A DNA stretch of 64,000 nt from Siphonodentalium dalli (taxonomy: Eukaryota > Mollusca > Scaphopoda > Gadilida > Siphonodentaliidae). The stretch is from contig CP136066.1 of assembly GCA_032622095.1 (NCBI GenBank), forward strand, positions 97,795,319-97,859,318, given 5' to 3'. The position numbers were made by a program, and so were the translations under genes. Every line of letters starts with the position of its first letter. Position 1 is the stretch's first letter. Positions 1 to 11,868 of the stretch are shown here, piece by piece. The notes under the pieces were generated by a model. It saw only the letters and a program-made list of their open reading frames with translations, was not told the DNA's origin and did no database searches.

Positions 1-223
1 GTCAGTAGTTTAGGAATTGCATTTGCGATCTGTCTAGATTTGGATGCAGGATTGAAAATTGTTGTCAAACCTATCAACACTTCAGCGTCCTCATTGTCAG
101 TGAACCTACTTTTGAGATTTTCAACCAGTGCTGAAGAAAACTTTCCAAAGAAAGCGGTCACTTCTTTCATTTTAGTAGACTGTTCCGCACTATCTCGGAA
201 ATCTAACTTTCGTTTAAGATTCA
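1..223 (-). pseudogene. hAT-like transposase C-terminal fragment, cut by window edge
   Basis: An open frame starts at a Met at 223 and stays open for 74 codons to position 1, so it continues outside the window. It has the pattern seen upstream of the dimerisation domain in hAT transposases and the ZNF862/SCAND3-like proteins derived from them: FFGKFSSALVENLKSRF, a short acidic stretch, then LTTIFNPASKS. I see no catalytic residues, because only this part is present. Upstream of the Met the frame also stays open for at least some 30 bases, so the true start may lie further upstream. It could be part of a domesticated host gene instead of a mobile copy. The assignment is from pattern memory only. 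Confidence 0.5.
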
Positions 224-1900
224 TGTTTAGGATTTGAATGTTCAAGCTTTGGTCACATGTACTTATGTAAAATGCGCTAACAAAACCCAGTGTACTAACG
301 AGTATTACAAGCGGATGTTACTGTTGACGAGAAATACATGGCCATTGATTGACTAATGTGTTCTTATCGAGTAGAAATAAGAAACCATTCAGTGTACGCG
401 ATACAATTACATCTAGTCGCTGTGACATAAGCCGAGAATGCTTTCATTCAGACTGTCTCGCGGTGGGATCACATTGTCTGATTGTTAAACTTAATCTGGC
501 TGACAGCAGTTATTTTAAGAGCCGCACACCTAAATTATTTGAGCCACTTTCTTTAGCCACTAGCACATTTTCTTGAGCCACTTTTGTTTTTCTTTCGCAA
601 TTTGCCACATTTGCTCACGGCAGCGTGAACACTGGTCATGTTGACATTGTTGTACAGTAATTGAGGTATAACTATAGTTATATTATAAGTTTAATAGTTT
701 AATGCTTTCAAAAAAATACTATCAGAATGTCCAATGAATACATACTGTTTGCCCTCTTAATTCAGATTGTTTGGCTTCGGCAATCTGCTACGGCAACCCT
801 TTTCCATGACCCAGTTTGCTTCAGCAAATGGCTTAGGCATTGCTGGTTGCCGTAGCCAATTATGTGTGCTGTCCACCTTGACTGGTCCCCGGACTATAAA
901 CCTTGCCATCGCTCTGCTTTGGACGTCGTTATTATAGACCGGTCGTTATTATAGACCGGACTATCGCCATTTTGAGGATCTCCGGTCAGATTCTGACCGG
1001 GACTAAAATAGAACAGTGCAAGCTGATTGGCTGAAGTGATTTGTGTGTTATGTTCAAAGACCCACATTTGACTAGATTCTGTCGATCTTTGGCGGGAAAA
1101 AATTATCAAAACATAGTATTTTGATATCCTACTTAATATTTATGAATAGATATTTTAAATATGTAAACTATTTTTGCAGAACACACAAGGCAACGTATTG
1201 TGTTTTGATGGGTATCCCAGTGTTGCTGTTGTCTCTCTGTCGTCATATTTGGATCAATGACGCAAATGACGTCATCTACTTAAAGATGGCGATAGTCTCT
1301 TATGGGAGGGCACGTCACAGAGCGATAGCGCCGTATTGTTTCACATATGAGCCAGGGACGAGTCTACTGTCCACCATGCAAAATTTCATTGAGACCTGAT
1401 GAATCATGGCCATGCTGTCTGCACGGGTACTTTTAGAGGACAATTATTAATTTTCATCCATTTCTACCAAGTCCCAGTCTTTATAGGATGATATAAAATT
1501 TATATCCCTCATCATGAAATCAGCCTTTCAAACTCATTCTCTAGTGTACCATCTCATAGATAATTATTTAATATCTGTATTTTTAAATTTTACTAGCTGC
1601 AACAGGATCCATTTGGGAGCCTTTATTCAGCATCGGATGGGCCTGTGCTGAACTAGGGGCCTGTGACCTCTTTGTAAACTTTGCACACATTTTGTTCTTT
1701 GACATAATCCTTTATTCAGTGGCGGCTGCATTGTGCACTTCAGCACATTTTGATTGCTAACATTTCGATTTAAGGACAATATGCAAATTTAATTTAAAAA
1801 AAAACAAATTATAACTTTTTTATTTTTGAGCTTTTTTAGGGGATATGAACTCCATACTCAATTTAACAAAACAAATATTTGTTTTTAAATCACAATTCTA
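224..1900. other. No gene; short inverted and direct repeats
   Basis: I see no convincing coding sequence here. A 14-base inverted repeat (GCTACGGCAACC at about 788 and GGTTGCCGTAGC at about 853) could pair across some 50 bases. A 17-base unit, GTCGTTATTATAGACCG, is repeated directly at about 926-960. The rest is AT-rich unique-looking sequence with a T/A run near 1790-1830. Confidence 0.4.
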
Positions 1901-2968
1901 AACAAGAGCATCGCTTGGGTTTGGCAAAATACGCCCTTTAGCCATTTCCAATTGTACTCCCGCAAAATAAAATAAAAGGTCGCAGACCACATGTCCCCCG
2001 ACTCGAGTGGTAAACTTCATGATTGGATTTGTTAGAAGGATACTATTTGCAACAATGTTATACAGTATATAGAAGTAGCAAACCACCGCAAAATTTCTTC
2101 GCAAAATTTCTTGGACAAAACAACCCGATGAACAAATGCATGCAAACGCGACAAAAATGATATTTTTGTATTAGCTATATAGATGTTGCAAATCACCAAC
2201 ATTTAGGAACAATATCCCAGAGTTTCAAATCTCTACATTTAAAACTGTAGGAGGAGTTGATTACACCATGAAGGTACCCAATCTCATCCAAAAGGCAAAA
2301 ATGTTCCAAATTTTCTAAGACGAAAACCCCCCAAAAATATGGAAAAAATAATATTTTTTATTAGCTATATAGATGTTGCAAATCACCAACATGTTAGGAA
2401 CAATATCCCAGAGTTTCAAATCTCTACATTTAAAACTGTAGGAGGAGTTGATTACACCATGAAGGTACCCAATCTCATCCAAAAGGCAAAAATGTTCCAA
2501 ATTTTCTAAGTCGAAAACCTCCCCAAAAATATGGAAAAAATTATATTTTTGATTAGCTATATAGATGTTGCAAATCACCAACATGTTAGGAACAATATCC
2601 CAGAGTTTCAAATCTCTACATTTAAAACTGTAGGAGGAGTTGATTACACCATGAAGGTACCCAATCTCATCCAAAAGGCAAAAATATTCCAAATTTTCTA
2701 AGTCGAAAACCCCCCCAAAAATATGGAAAACATTATATTTTTGATTAGCTATATAGATGTTGCAAATCACCAACATGTTAGGAACAATATCCCAGAGTTT
2801 CAAATCTCTACGTTTAAAACTGTAGGAGGAGTTGATTACACCATGAAGGTACCCAATCTCGGACGCACGGACGCACGGACGGACGGACGGACGCACGGGC
2901 GGACGGACGGACGGACGAGGGTCATTTCTATAGTCCTCCGACGGAAACGTCGGGGGACAATAATAGTT
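1901..2968 (+). mobile_element. Helitron-like (HINE/pearl-type) element with 191-bp tandem core
   Basis: The element opens with AACAAGAGCATCGCTTGGG, carries a head segment at 1969-2130, and then has a core of about four tandem units. The phrase ATTAGCTATATAGATG recurs at 2170, 2360, 2552 and 2744, giving a period of about 191. After the core come an ACGG-rich tract (2861-2920) and a GC-rich stem-loop (CCTCCGACG, loop GAAA, CGTCGGGGG at about 2934-2956) before ACAATAATAG. Tandem core plus terminal hairpin is the layout of small Helitron-derived elements of bivalves. The long minus-strand reading frame over the core only reflects the repeat period. Confidence 0.6.
2165..2862. repeat. Tandem repeat, about 191-bp unit, four copies
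   Basis: The units are nearly identical apart from homopolymer length and a few substitutions. The fourth is cut short where the ACGG tract starts. They form the core of the element at 1901-2968. Confidence 0.85.
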
Positions 2969-2998
2969 TGAGCTTTAATATAAAGAATATCTGATATA

Positions 2999-3090
2999 CA
3001 GTCAATTTCGCTTTATTGCATAGCGTCGGTGCATGGCTTTTCTCATGCAATTAACCGAATATGCATAAAGCAGATATCACCCCATTACCC
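2999..3090 (+). mobile_element. Terminal fragment of pogo/Tigger-like element
   Basis: After a TA at 2997-2998 the sequence CAGTCAATTTCGCTTTATTG and the following 60 bases match, almost base for base, the left end of the element at 8756. No matching right end was found nearby, so this is a solo end or a heavily decayed copy. Confidence 0.55.
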
Positions 3091-4095
3091 CATTTTGTTT
3101 TTAGATTTTTAGTTTGTACCATAGTATGACAAAATGGTGAAATGAGTCTGTCGCCATCTATCAATATCGAATTTCATCTCACACCTTGTTGTAAATTACT
3201 ATTATGTCAATAAACTGATTCATTAACATCTTTATTTGTTGTAATAAAATGATTACATACCATAATTATCACACACAAAAAAACATTTCATTCGCGTGTT
3301 TTAATTTCTCCCATCCCATATTTTTTACTGCCTATCTATTTGTAGACATTACGACATTGTATTCCCAGGCCACACCAAACACATTCCTTGTTATTTCCAT
3401 TACAGAATGCATTTATATTGAGTATGCAATTGTGTTTAATACTTTATTTTAATTTAAACGAACATGATAAAAACAGACAAAGCAAATGATAAACAACAAT
3501 AACAACAACAACATTAATAATATGCATTTACGGAATCCAGTCAACGAATTCTGTGATAGCGCACTGTCGCCGCCTCTTATTAACCCTTTACCCAACAGTA
3601 ATATGTCTAACGTCATTACCCACACCAATACTGATAGGAGAGAACGTCGTCACCCCAGCCAACATAACTTTCTGGTAACGTCAAAGTTATAGGAAAAAAT
3701 GTATTTAATTATTAAATCTTATGGTGGCTCTTGTTTATCTGCAAGGATGGGTTTTTTTTATTTTAATTAATTGGTAACAATTGATTTTCATATTTATGAA
3801 AGTCAAGTCCCCCCCCCCCCCCCCCCCCCCCCATTGGCAATGTGCAATTTTTTTTTATTTAATTCATACTACATCCTTAGTATGGGAAGAGCAGGTAAAA
3901 TGATTTGTTTGATCATATATTCCATCTGGAGATGGAGAACAAGGAGACACTATGGAGTTGGTAGGTATCTTTCCGGATTTTTCTTGACCCTGATTCGTTG
4001 CATAGAATTAAAATCAATTTCACATTGAAATGTATCAGATTCTGAATGTTATTGCTGTCATTTCAGATGGTAATTTCCGAAAATTTATCATATTA
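3091..4095. other. No gene; AT-rich DNA with a 24-C run
   Basis: No coding signal was recognised. TTAACCCTTTACCC at about 3580 resembles the left end of the TTAA-flanked MITEs seen later, but I found no partner close by. An uninterrupted run of 24 C residues occupies 3809-3832. Confidence 0.4.
3809..3832. repeat. Poly-C tract, 24 bases
   Basis: This is a perfect homopolymer of C on the plus strand in an AT-rich setting. Its length in the assembly may be inexact, because long homopolymers are hard to sequence. Confidence 0.95.
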
Positions 4096-4099
4096 TTGT

Positions 4100-4600
4100 G
4101 TTCAATTTATCAACAGAAATATTGCAAAACAAAAAATGCCGGAGATCTGGTTGTGTACGGTACTGCGTGAGACAACACAGTCGCCATAGTTTCTTTACTG
4201 TTAGCAATCACTTTCAAATAAAAAAAATGAGATCGTTTTGCAGTGCATTCCTTTAAATTTTCACATCTACATGTGCACCAATCACTCTAGTTCATGTCCA
4301 TATGAATGCGTACTATACTTTGACATCGTTTAATAAAATTATCCCCCATTATATATTGCATATATAAATTTGCAAAACAGAAAACGTCGTCGATTGAGTT
4401 GTGTATTACGTAAGACGGTAAGGCAACATAGTTGCCGTACTTTCTTTACTGTTAGCAATCACTTACTAATAAAATAATGAGATCGTTTTACGCGTGCATT
4501 CCTTTAAATTTTCACATCTACATGTGCACCAATCACTCTAGTTCATGTCCATATGAATGCGTACTATACTTTGACATCGTTTAATAAAATTATCCCCAAT
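4100..4600. repeat. Tandem duplication, about 252-bp unit
   Basis: The last 80 bases of the two units (4264-4345 and 4516-4597) are almost identical, including CTACATGTGCACCAATCACT and GTACTATACTTTGACATCG. The 5' halves (TTTCTTTACTGTTAGCAATC in both) are clearly related but diverged. The gradient suggests an old duplication with later partial conversion, or unequal selection. Confidence 0.75.
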
Positions 4601-6230
4601 ATTTTATCAACAAAAACACCGCGAAGATTTTGTATGAAGTTTGACGTTGTAATCTCGATTTCCCGAATTACCTTCACTTTTCCACAATCACTAGCAAAGT
4701 GTTAACCAACTTCTATTTATTTGCATTTAATAATGTACCAACGAAATTCAATAAAATGTGGAAATGCATTGTGAAATTTATTCCAGTATTGTAAAAATCT
4801 GATTAACTGTTGTTGACACGTGATCACAAATAGTAACCAATGTAAACAAAACACAAGCCATGATCGTGAGGATACAGAAATAAGATGTGTAACGTCGACG
4901 TAAATACTTCGACAATTACTCCGTGTGTCATGAATAAAAAAAGACATAAAAACAGCATTAATAGACTAAAATTTCAATTTTTTAAATCATAGGTTAGAAG
5001 TTGAAATGCTATTCAGTAACAATATAATGTTTAATATATCGGAATAGAAATATATATCGCAAGAACTATATATTCAGCGCTGACAACAACTCCTTCTGTG
5101 TACCTCACGAACGTAATGCGTACGTACTTCGAACTTGACCCAGTTTATTACGATATATCTTGGCACATTTACATGCGTAGATAATGTCCATCACATATTG
5201 TCATTTGAAAAAGATTGAATGGCCATTGAGGTCGATAACAGTGCTTTTCTCTTCGTGAATATATGAGATGCCAAACTAAATAATAGTTAGCAAGACATCG
5301 TATTGAATAAGGATGACGAAATATACTAAAAATAAATCACATTGAGACACAGGCGTTACCTTGACCTTGATGTAATGATGATGCAATGTATATCACAGTT
5401 AGTGCCAAAATACAAGGTGTGTACACAGTTAAACTACCGGTAATCGATATATTGTTTGGCCTATGTTCAACTTGTAACAAAGGACATACTAATAGTGCAA
5501 TTTTGTTCGATTAAATGATAAATATCTCTTGAAAAATTATTGATAATTATAAGATTGAAATTCGCACCCAGCTTGGATGGAAGCCACGTGTTCAGAAATT
5601 GGTAAACGCGCTGTTTGCTGGAAGCTTCTAATTAGTTCCTCGCATTGCTATTCAATACATTTTATACACTCTATAAAAAATATAATATTGTCAATATGAT
5701 CATGTGAAGAATTAGGAAAAATAAAAAAATAATTGGAAACAGTTTTATTTGGGAATAGGCCTACGCAGCAGTAAGAACAAACACGGCATCCTTAGTAACA
5801 TCAGCATGTCGTCTTGCTCTTACCGTAGCTTCGTTAGTCAAATAATGTTAGTGATTGTTTTATATTTGGATGCATATGATATAAAAACATAAACAAGTCA
5901 AGTAAATATTTTATTGAAAATAAAAATAAAGTTCGAAAATAAATAAATGTCAGTTAGACGACCGTACACAGTTGCCCGAGTACGCTGATTTCTCTAGTCG
6001 ACTTCAAAAATAGCACCGCCGCATTCCACTTTTCGTTTGCAATTTTATTGACAACTATCGATTAAATTGTACAAAATCTGCCACAAAAACCCCACAAAAA
6101 CGTAACAATTAATAATGTAACATATATTTTATTATTTACACTAACAATGAAAGCAATTTGTTGTGTTATAATGCAATAGTTTTGTTGTAAACTATGACTG
6201 AAAAAAACGCAAAACTCCGGGCTCTCTGGG
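4601..6230. other. No gene recognised
   Basis: AT-rich sequence without a supportable reading frame, RNA gene or strong repeat. At 6215-6305 a GC-richer stretch repeats the phrase GGGTGTTCTGGACGCTA in degenerate form and ends in AAAGGGTTAA, which looks like the end of a TTAA-flanked (piggyBac-type) element. Confidence 0.35.
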
Positions 6231-6232
6231 CG

Positions 6233-6612
6233 CTACGCGGCAGGGCTCTCTAGGGTGTTCTGGACGCTACACGGCGGGGCGCTCTGGGGTGTTCTGAACG
6301 CTAAAGGGTTAATGATTCTCTGGAGATAGTAGATAGCATTCCAATCCATGTTATCGTCGTCGTTATCTTCAAAATATTGCTGAATGTTGCCAATGCCTTC
6401 GGTCACCTGCATAGGCATTATTGGAACTTTGTATTCGTCGTCATCATCAGAATCTGCATCGGGAGCTGCTGGTCTGATCTCGCTGGCTATTTCCTCGTTG
6501 GTCGGACTGCCGAAACACTCAATATCTTCGTCTGTCGTGATGAAGTCCTGGATATCTTCTTTGGAATATTGATCGGGGATGATGATGTCCTCCAACGGAT
6601 CTTCATCTGCAA
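6233..6612 (-). pseudogene. pogo/Tigger (CENPB-like) transposase C-terminal fragment
   Basis: The frame encodes an acidic tail typical of the end of pogo/Tigger transposases. It has DFITTDEDIECFG, then TNEEIASEI, an Asp-rich run (DADSDDDDEYKVP) and a weak helical stretch ending near YFEDNDDDNMD. In the family this tail follows the DDE catalytic core, none of which is present. The upstream side is cut at about 6612 by another repeat (ACACATACCAACTTTGG, also at 8390). That repeat supplies a splice-acceptor-like TGTGTTGCAG directly before the fragment, so an exon of a domesticated gene cannot be excluded. The final 20 or so residues read through a GC-rich minirepeat and are not family sequence. 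Confidence 0.5.
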
Positions 6613-8525
6613 CACATACCAACTTTGGTTCAGATCAAATAATTCAAACGGGAGTTATCGATCGGAAACCATAAATGTTAACAGACTGTCAAATTCTAAG
6701 TAAAAAAATGGCCATAACTCCAGGGGGGGGTCTGCAAAAAAATTCCGTATATAGGGCCATGGTGGGTGGGTGGTCCAGAGGCGGAAAAAATGGTGCTTGT
6801 AATTTTTTTCCAAAATGGTTTTTTTTCAAACAATTCACAAGTACTGACCATGTAATGTTGTTTGTAAGCATGTTAGTACCATGATTGATGGTATAGGGCT
6901 ATATGGGCCGCTAAAGTGACTCTTTAGCCTCAGATTTAGCAACATTCTGGATTTCACAGTATCCCGGACCACTTCACAGTGGACCACCGTATTAACGTTC
7001 AGGAAACTTATGATCAACGGAAGAAATATTTAGTAACAAAATTAATATATTACCCAGTTGTATTATCTGAATAAAAGTAATAAAACAAAAAAACTGTATC
7101 AAATTGGATAGTATATGGTGAATACTCAATGATGACTAGATATCATTAATCTGATTGTTGCATAACATGAAATTGAAAAGGGTATCTCATAAATTTCTAA
7201 TGTCTGAAATACTGTCTTATTCTGGCATGTAATCAAATTCATTCCTTCTGGTTATTTCTCATCTTGAATGAATGCAAGTAATGTTAATTTGCAACAATTA
7301 TCCAAATAAAACTGAATTGGTTATGATGAATGACATTACTGTTTTACTGCTCAGACAATCCCAAATGAAGGTGACGCTATTCTCATTGAATTTCCGAACT
7401 TCATCTGGGAGCTTTACTGCTCAACAAGACGAAACTAAAATACTAATTGTATACTTTTATCACTTACAAATAGATGAACTGAATTAATGTGATGCATTCA
7501 GATGCATTGGGAAATGACATTCAATTCTTCATTCTGGTCAATCACCATACCAAACCACATCAAAATTTGACAACCGACACTTAACTTATATTGCAAAAAC
7601 TTTGTATGGACTGAATTTCGAACAGGGCTCATAACTCTGGTAGGCGTTGGTGGTCACAACCCGCGATATTATGCATATTCGTCCCCCATTTCTGGTCCGT
7701 CACCATGCCATAGGGCATCAAATATGACAACTGACTCTTGAGTTAAAATTCAAAATGTTTGTACGGACAGACGGCTTGAGACGTCAACTATATATCGGGC
7801 AGTATAATAACCATATATCTATGTGTATACCTAACCAAAAAACTTCCCCTCCCCACCCCATCCCGTTGGATAAGACGAAAGAGTTCTTTGATCATGCAGA
7901 TATAATTGTGGAACCCCTGACCTGTTTACCACTATTTACACTGGCCAGTGTTCTCTATCAGACACAACACACTCGATATATTAAGGCTATAATGGGGTCT
8001 AGGGCAATTTGTGACATATATAGTGTACCTACACAATGCTTAATACTGAAAACACCAGGAAACACATGGAAATACAGTATATTTTTCGTTTTTCTGATCT
8101 GTGTTTACCCCAATTAGTAAGGCAGTTAACACAGTTATTGAAGAACGGCTAAAAAAAACCTCTGAAATTTTGATAAAAACATGAGAAACGGGGGGTGGGT
8201 CCCCAAAATTTTGGAGGAAAAACATATTTTTTTTGCAAAAATGGGGTGGTGGGTCCCTCGAGGTCGGAAAAAAACTTTTTGGGCCCTATATGTGCAATTT
8301 TTTCCAGACCCCCCCCCCCCTGATAACTCATGTAAAAATAATTGGATGGAACCCATAGTCGAATTTGGCCTGTATCTTTAGCTGGGAAATACACATACAA
8401 ACTTTGGTTCATATCAAATAATCCAAACTGGAGTTATCGATCGGAAACCAAAAATGTTAACGAACGGACGGCCAGATGATAAGACAGACTGATTACATAA
8501 TACAACCTTTTTTTTCAAAAGGGCG
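6613..8525 (+). mobile_element. Mosaic of diverged tandem-core repeat elements
   Basis: The phrase ACTTTGGTTCAGATCAAATA, followed by GAGTTATCGATCGGAAACC, occurs at both ends (about 6627 and 8402). A segment with GGCCATAACTCCAGGGGG (6707-6830) reappears inverted at 8150-8345. The right end shows ACGGACGG, then AATACAACC, a short T/A stem and GGGCGTATAAAAC, the terminal layout shared with 34140-34215. No protein-coding sequence is supported; the several 60-120 residue frames are chance openings. Confidence 0.45.
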
Positions 8526-8755
8526 TATAAAACTAAAGCAGTTATAACATCCGCCAGGGTAGCCAGAGTTCCCACACCAAATTTGTAATCGCTCAGTCGA
8601 GTTCCATGACTGATAAATTGACCAAATAATAACATATCAAAAATTTCCATGCGTTTCATGAAGGGAAAGTCGTTAATTTTGGGTAAAAATGAAGAAAATA
8701 TGTAAATCCGGGAACCACGTTGGCCAACATGCATCCCCCAGTATTCCAAGATATA

Positions 8756-11034
8756 CAGTCAATTTCGCTTTATTGCATAGCGTCGGTGCATGGCTTTTCT
8801 TATGCAGTTAACCGAATATGCATAAAGCCGAAATCACAAAAAAAGAAGCACAAGCCGTTTTTTCTATCACCAGCATCAGTCTAGAAATACAGTGAATTGT
8901 TCATGTTTCGTTCATTCAAGTTCATCATCAATTTAGTTTCTTTAAAAAAAATAATATCTAAAGAGCTTCATCTATATTAATTTAATGTTATTCCATATTA
9001 TATTATCATCTACGATTGTAAAATGTTCAAGAATAAAACGATGTTCTTGTCGGGAACGGCAACCCCCATTGATAATAAACTCACTATATACATGTTTATA
9101 TTTAAAATATATCTAATCAATCAGTTAGAAATGCATTACACACATGTAATATTAAACAAATAATCATTAACTACCCACCAAATATCAGTTAATAGCCACC
9201 AAGAACTGGTAAGAAAAACGCCAATGTTTCCCGATAAAAATATAAAAATACTATTTTCGTTTGTTTCACGTTATGTACGGTAGTTGCCGTTTATTTTTGG
9301 TAATTTTGTTTGTTTATAAAATAAATAGGTATATGAAGAGCCTAATCTATATTAAATTGTGTCAATTTAATGTTATGTGATATTATATCATCATCTAAAA
9401 TGCAGTAATGTTGAAGAATAAAACTGTTTTCAGTTTCACCCTATTCTAAATACTGCACACATGCGTAATTTATTCAATACAATACCTATAAGAAATGCAT
9501 GACATCAACGTAATATAATACAAAAACAAACATTTGTTATCACCCAACCATCTATCCATGTAGCCAACTAGAAAAACTAACAAAAATCAAATTGATTTCC
9601 CAATATATCATGCATATTTGTGAGTGCAATTTACGAAATCTATATTGAACTATGGGAAGAGGCATAACCCTATTCATCAAATGCAACATTAATTTTGGGG
9701 AAATAAAGTGTCTTCAAAAATTAAATAAAATCACGATCTGATAATTAATCAGTGCACAATCACACCAAAACAATTGAGTAGAAACTGTCAAACGTAAATG
9801 TTTGCTGAATTGAGCACCCAATATAGTTTTAATTAAACATTGAAGCCCAACAGTGTATGACACCTTCTTTAATTGGTATGCTCACAAATGACCCCAAGCA
9901 ACATGACGGTTCAACAACGGTGTAAAGATGTTTTGATAGCACGTGCTCCTGTCTGGAGCATTTCTTTAGTGACCTCATTGACATTGCTATGATTTCATTT
10001 TGTGCTGCGGCTGCAGTTAATGGAATTAGGTCAAATTCACACCTCAATGCATGCATATTTGCGGCGACTTGATTAATCTTTTGTCATCGCCACTGAAGCT
10101 GTTTTGTTTCCCAGAAGCCGTCGATTTCTTAGAAGTTGGAGCATGAATAAATATTGAAGACCTGTTAAATATGGGTTATTTAAATTTAGACAAAATAAAT
10201 CACTTTGTGTTGCTAAGACAATAATTTGATGATTTATTTCTGAACTATTTTCCGTAATCTTGCGTAATTAGAGCTAAGACAATAATTTGATGAGTTATTT
10301 CTGAACTATTTTCCATAACCTTGCGTAATTAGAGCTACCAATGTCTTAGTTTCACTTTCGGTTTCAACACAAACTGACCGGGAAACTGTAATCATTGCGC
10401 AGGTGTTTACAAACTTGCATTTTCTGAAGCTGACATAATTCAACAGATTCTCTTAATATGATAGAATTCCTGGAAATATTATTTTATCTTTCAATAGGAT
10501 TATCTGAATCTGACATAAATTCCAGGAATCAATTGCACCGGTGATTACAAACGCCATGTGTTTTGTCGGCGTCTTGACACTTCGTTGATGGAATTCCCGG
10601 AAACTTCACTTATCGGAATTGCAACTGGAAGGAACTGCATGTATTTACAAAAGTTTTTTATGAAGCAGATGTTAGAAGTATGTTAGAAGAGATAGAAAAG
10701 CACATGTGTAATAAAACTGCCGTTGTTCTCGCGATGGTCATTGTTACCAACTTTGTATTAAGTTTTCCCATAAAATAAGTAAATATTTTTTACAAATAAG
10801 TAAATATTTTTTACAAATTGCTATAATTTCGGCACCATGAGGTGACTTTTTACCCCTTCTCATCAACATTTTTGGCGATTTTTGTATGCATAAAAACCGA
10901 ATAGAGTCTGACCCTTATGCAAATAAACGATTAAAAAATAGTCTTTTTATGAGAAAATGGTTTGGTGCATGCATATTTTATGCAAATAGCCGAAATATGC
11001 ATTTAAACGATATGCAATTAACTGAAATTGACTG
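8756..11034 (+). mobile_element. Non-autonomous pogo/Tigger-like element, 2.28 kb
   Basis: The left end CAGTCAATTTCGCTTTATTG follows TA at 8754-8755. The right end, AACTGAAATTGACTG, precedes TA at 11035-11036. The outer 12 or so bases form inverted repeats, and both ends contain the further motif TATGCA/TGCATA several times. CAGT ends with TA flanks fit the Tc1/mariner-pogo superfamily. The interior (8830-10880) is AT-rich. A 66-bp direct duplication lies at about 10204-10335 and a 21-bp one at about 10775-10815. No transposase frame is visible, so the element would depend on one supplied elsewhere. Confidence 0.6.
10204..10335. repeat. 66-bp tandem duplication
   Basis: AAGACAATAATTTGATGA and TTGCGTAATTAGAGCTA occur in both units with two or three differences between copies. 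It lies inside the pogo-like element. Confidence 0.8.
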
Positions 11035-11036
11035 TA

Positions 11037-11868
11037 CAATTATAACTGGTAGGGAGAATCCATTTAATATAAAAAGGGATAATGTTAACTTATCTGTTTT
11101 AACTATTGTCCACAAACTTATGTTTGTACGTTTTAAAGTTTTTAAAAAATTGACTTAAAATAAACAATAAATTGTTTACTTACTTACAAAGCAGGATTTC
11201 AATTTATGTCAATTTATTGGTGAAGCTCTCCGAAATTGATACATTCAGGAGGAGAGTATCCCAACTGACCCCACTACCATGAATCATGATGCATGCATTG
11301 TTGTTTTTAACTGCTTTTAAACTCTTCTCTGTAAAACAACTTTTATCTTTTTTATCATACTGTCCTCTCAGTATGATACCCCCCCCCCCCTTTCTTGCAC
11401 TGAGGCGCACTGACCATAATCCCCATAAATGGGGTTTGTCTGAAGAAGAAGATAGATTATGTAACACAGAACTTAAACAAGAGGTTGCACCACTATACCA
11501 AATTGAATATGGGCAGAATAGAAACCACCTTTTAAAGGAATTCATTCACAGCCCCTAATAGCCCCTTATGATGGTAAACATACATACCAAATTTAAATGA
11601 GATCCTATAACCAATGGCTGAGTTATCTGTGCAGACGAACAGAAAACTACAATTTTTCCGGATAACCAAAGAAGGATAACTCTAAAACCAAAACACGAAT
11701 TTCATTGGCTCCTCTGTTGAAAGGATGGCCAACCCCCCATCCAAAATATCTGCATAGAATGACATCATTTCCATATAAACAAGCAGTCGCAGACGGCGGT
11801 ATCCCCCGCCGAATTGTGCAGTTGGGGAAGTGCATTCTCAATAATGTTTGCGTTCTCAGTATGTGCTA
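11037..11868. other. MITE end fragment, poly-C run and diverged repeat phrases
   Basis: GGGAGAATCCATTTAATAT at about 11052 matches the right end of the TTAA MITE at 32855-33066. A C run lies at about 11381-11390. From 11565 to 11868 there are phrases such as CATACCAAATTTAAATGAG and GAAGGATAACTCTA that recur at 12636-12770, which suggests an older element split by the tandem-core element between them. No gene is supported. Confidence 0.4.

Noticed and set aside
2315-2896. 193-residue minus-strand reading frame with internal repeats
   Set aside because: It follows the 191-bp tandem core and ends with the ACGG tract; the protein repeats are the DNA repeats.
9829-10056. Possible transposase piece inside the pogo-like element
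   Set aside because: The 75 residues show neither the DDE motifs nor the helix-turn-helix of pogo transposases.
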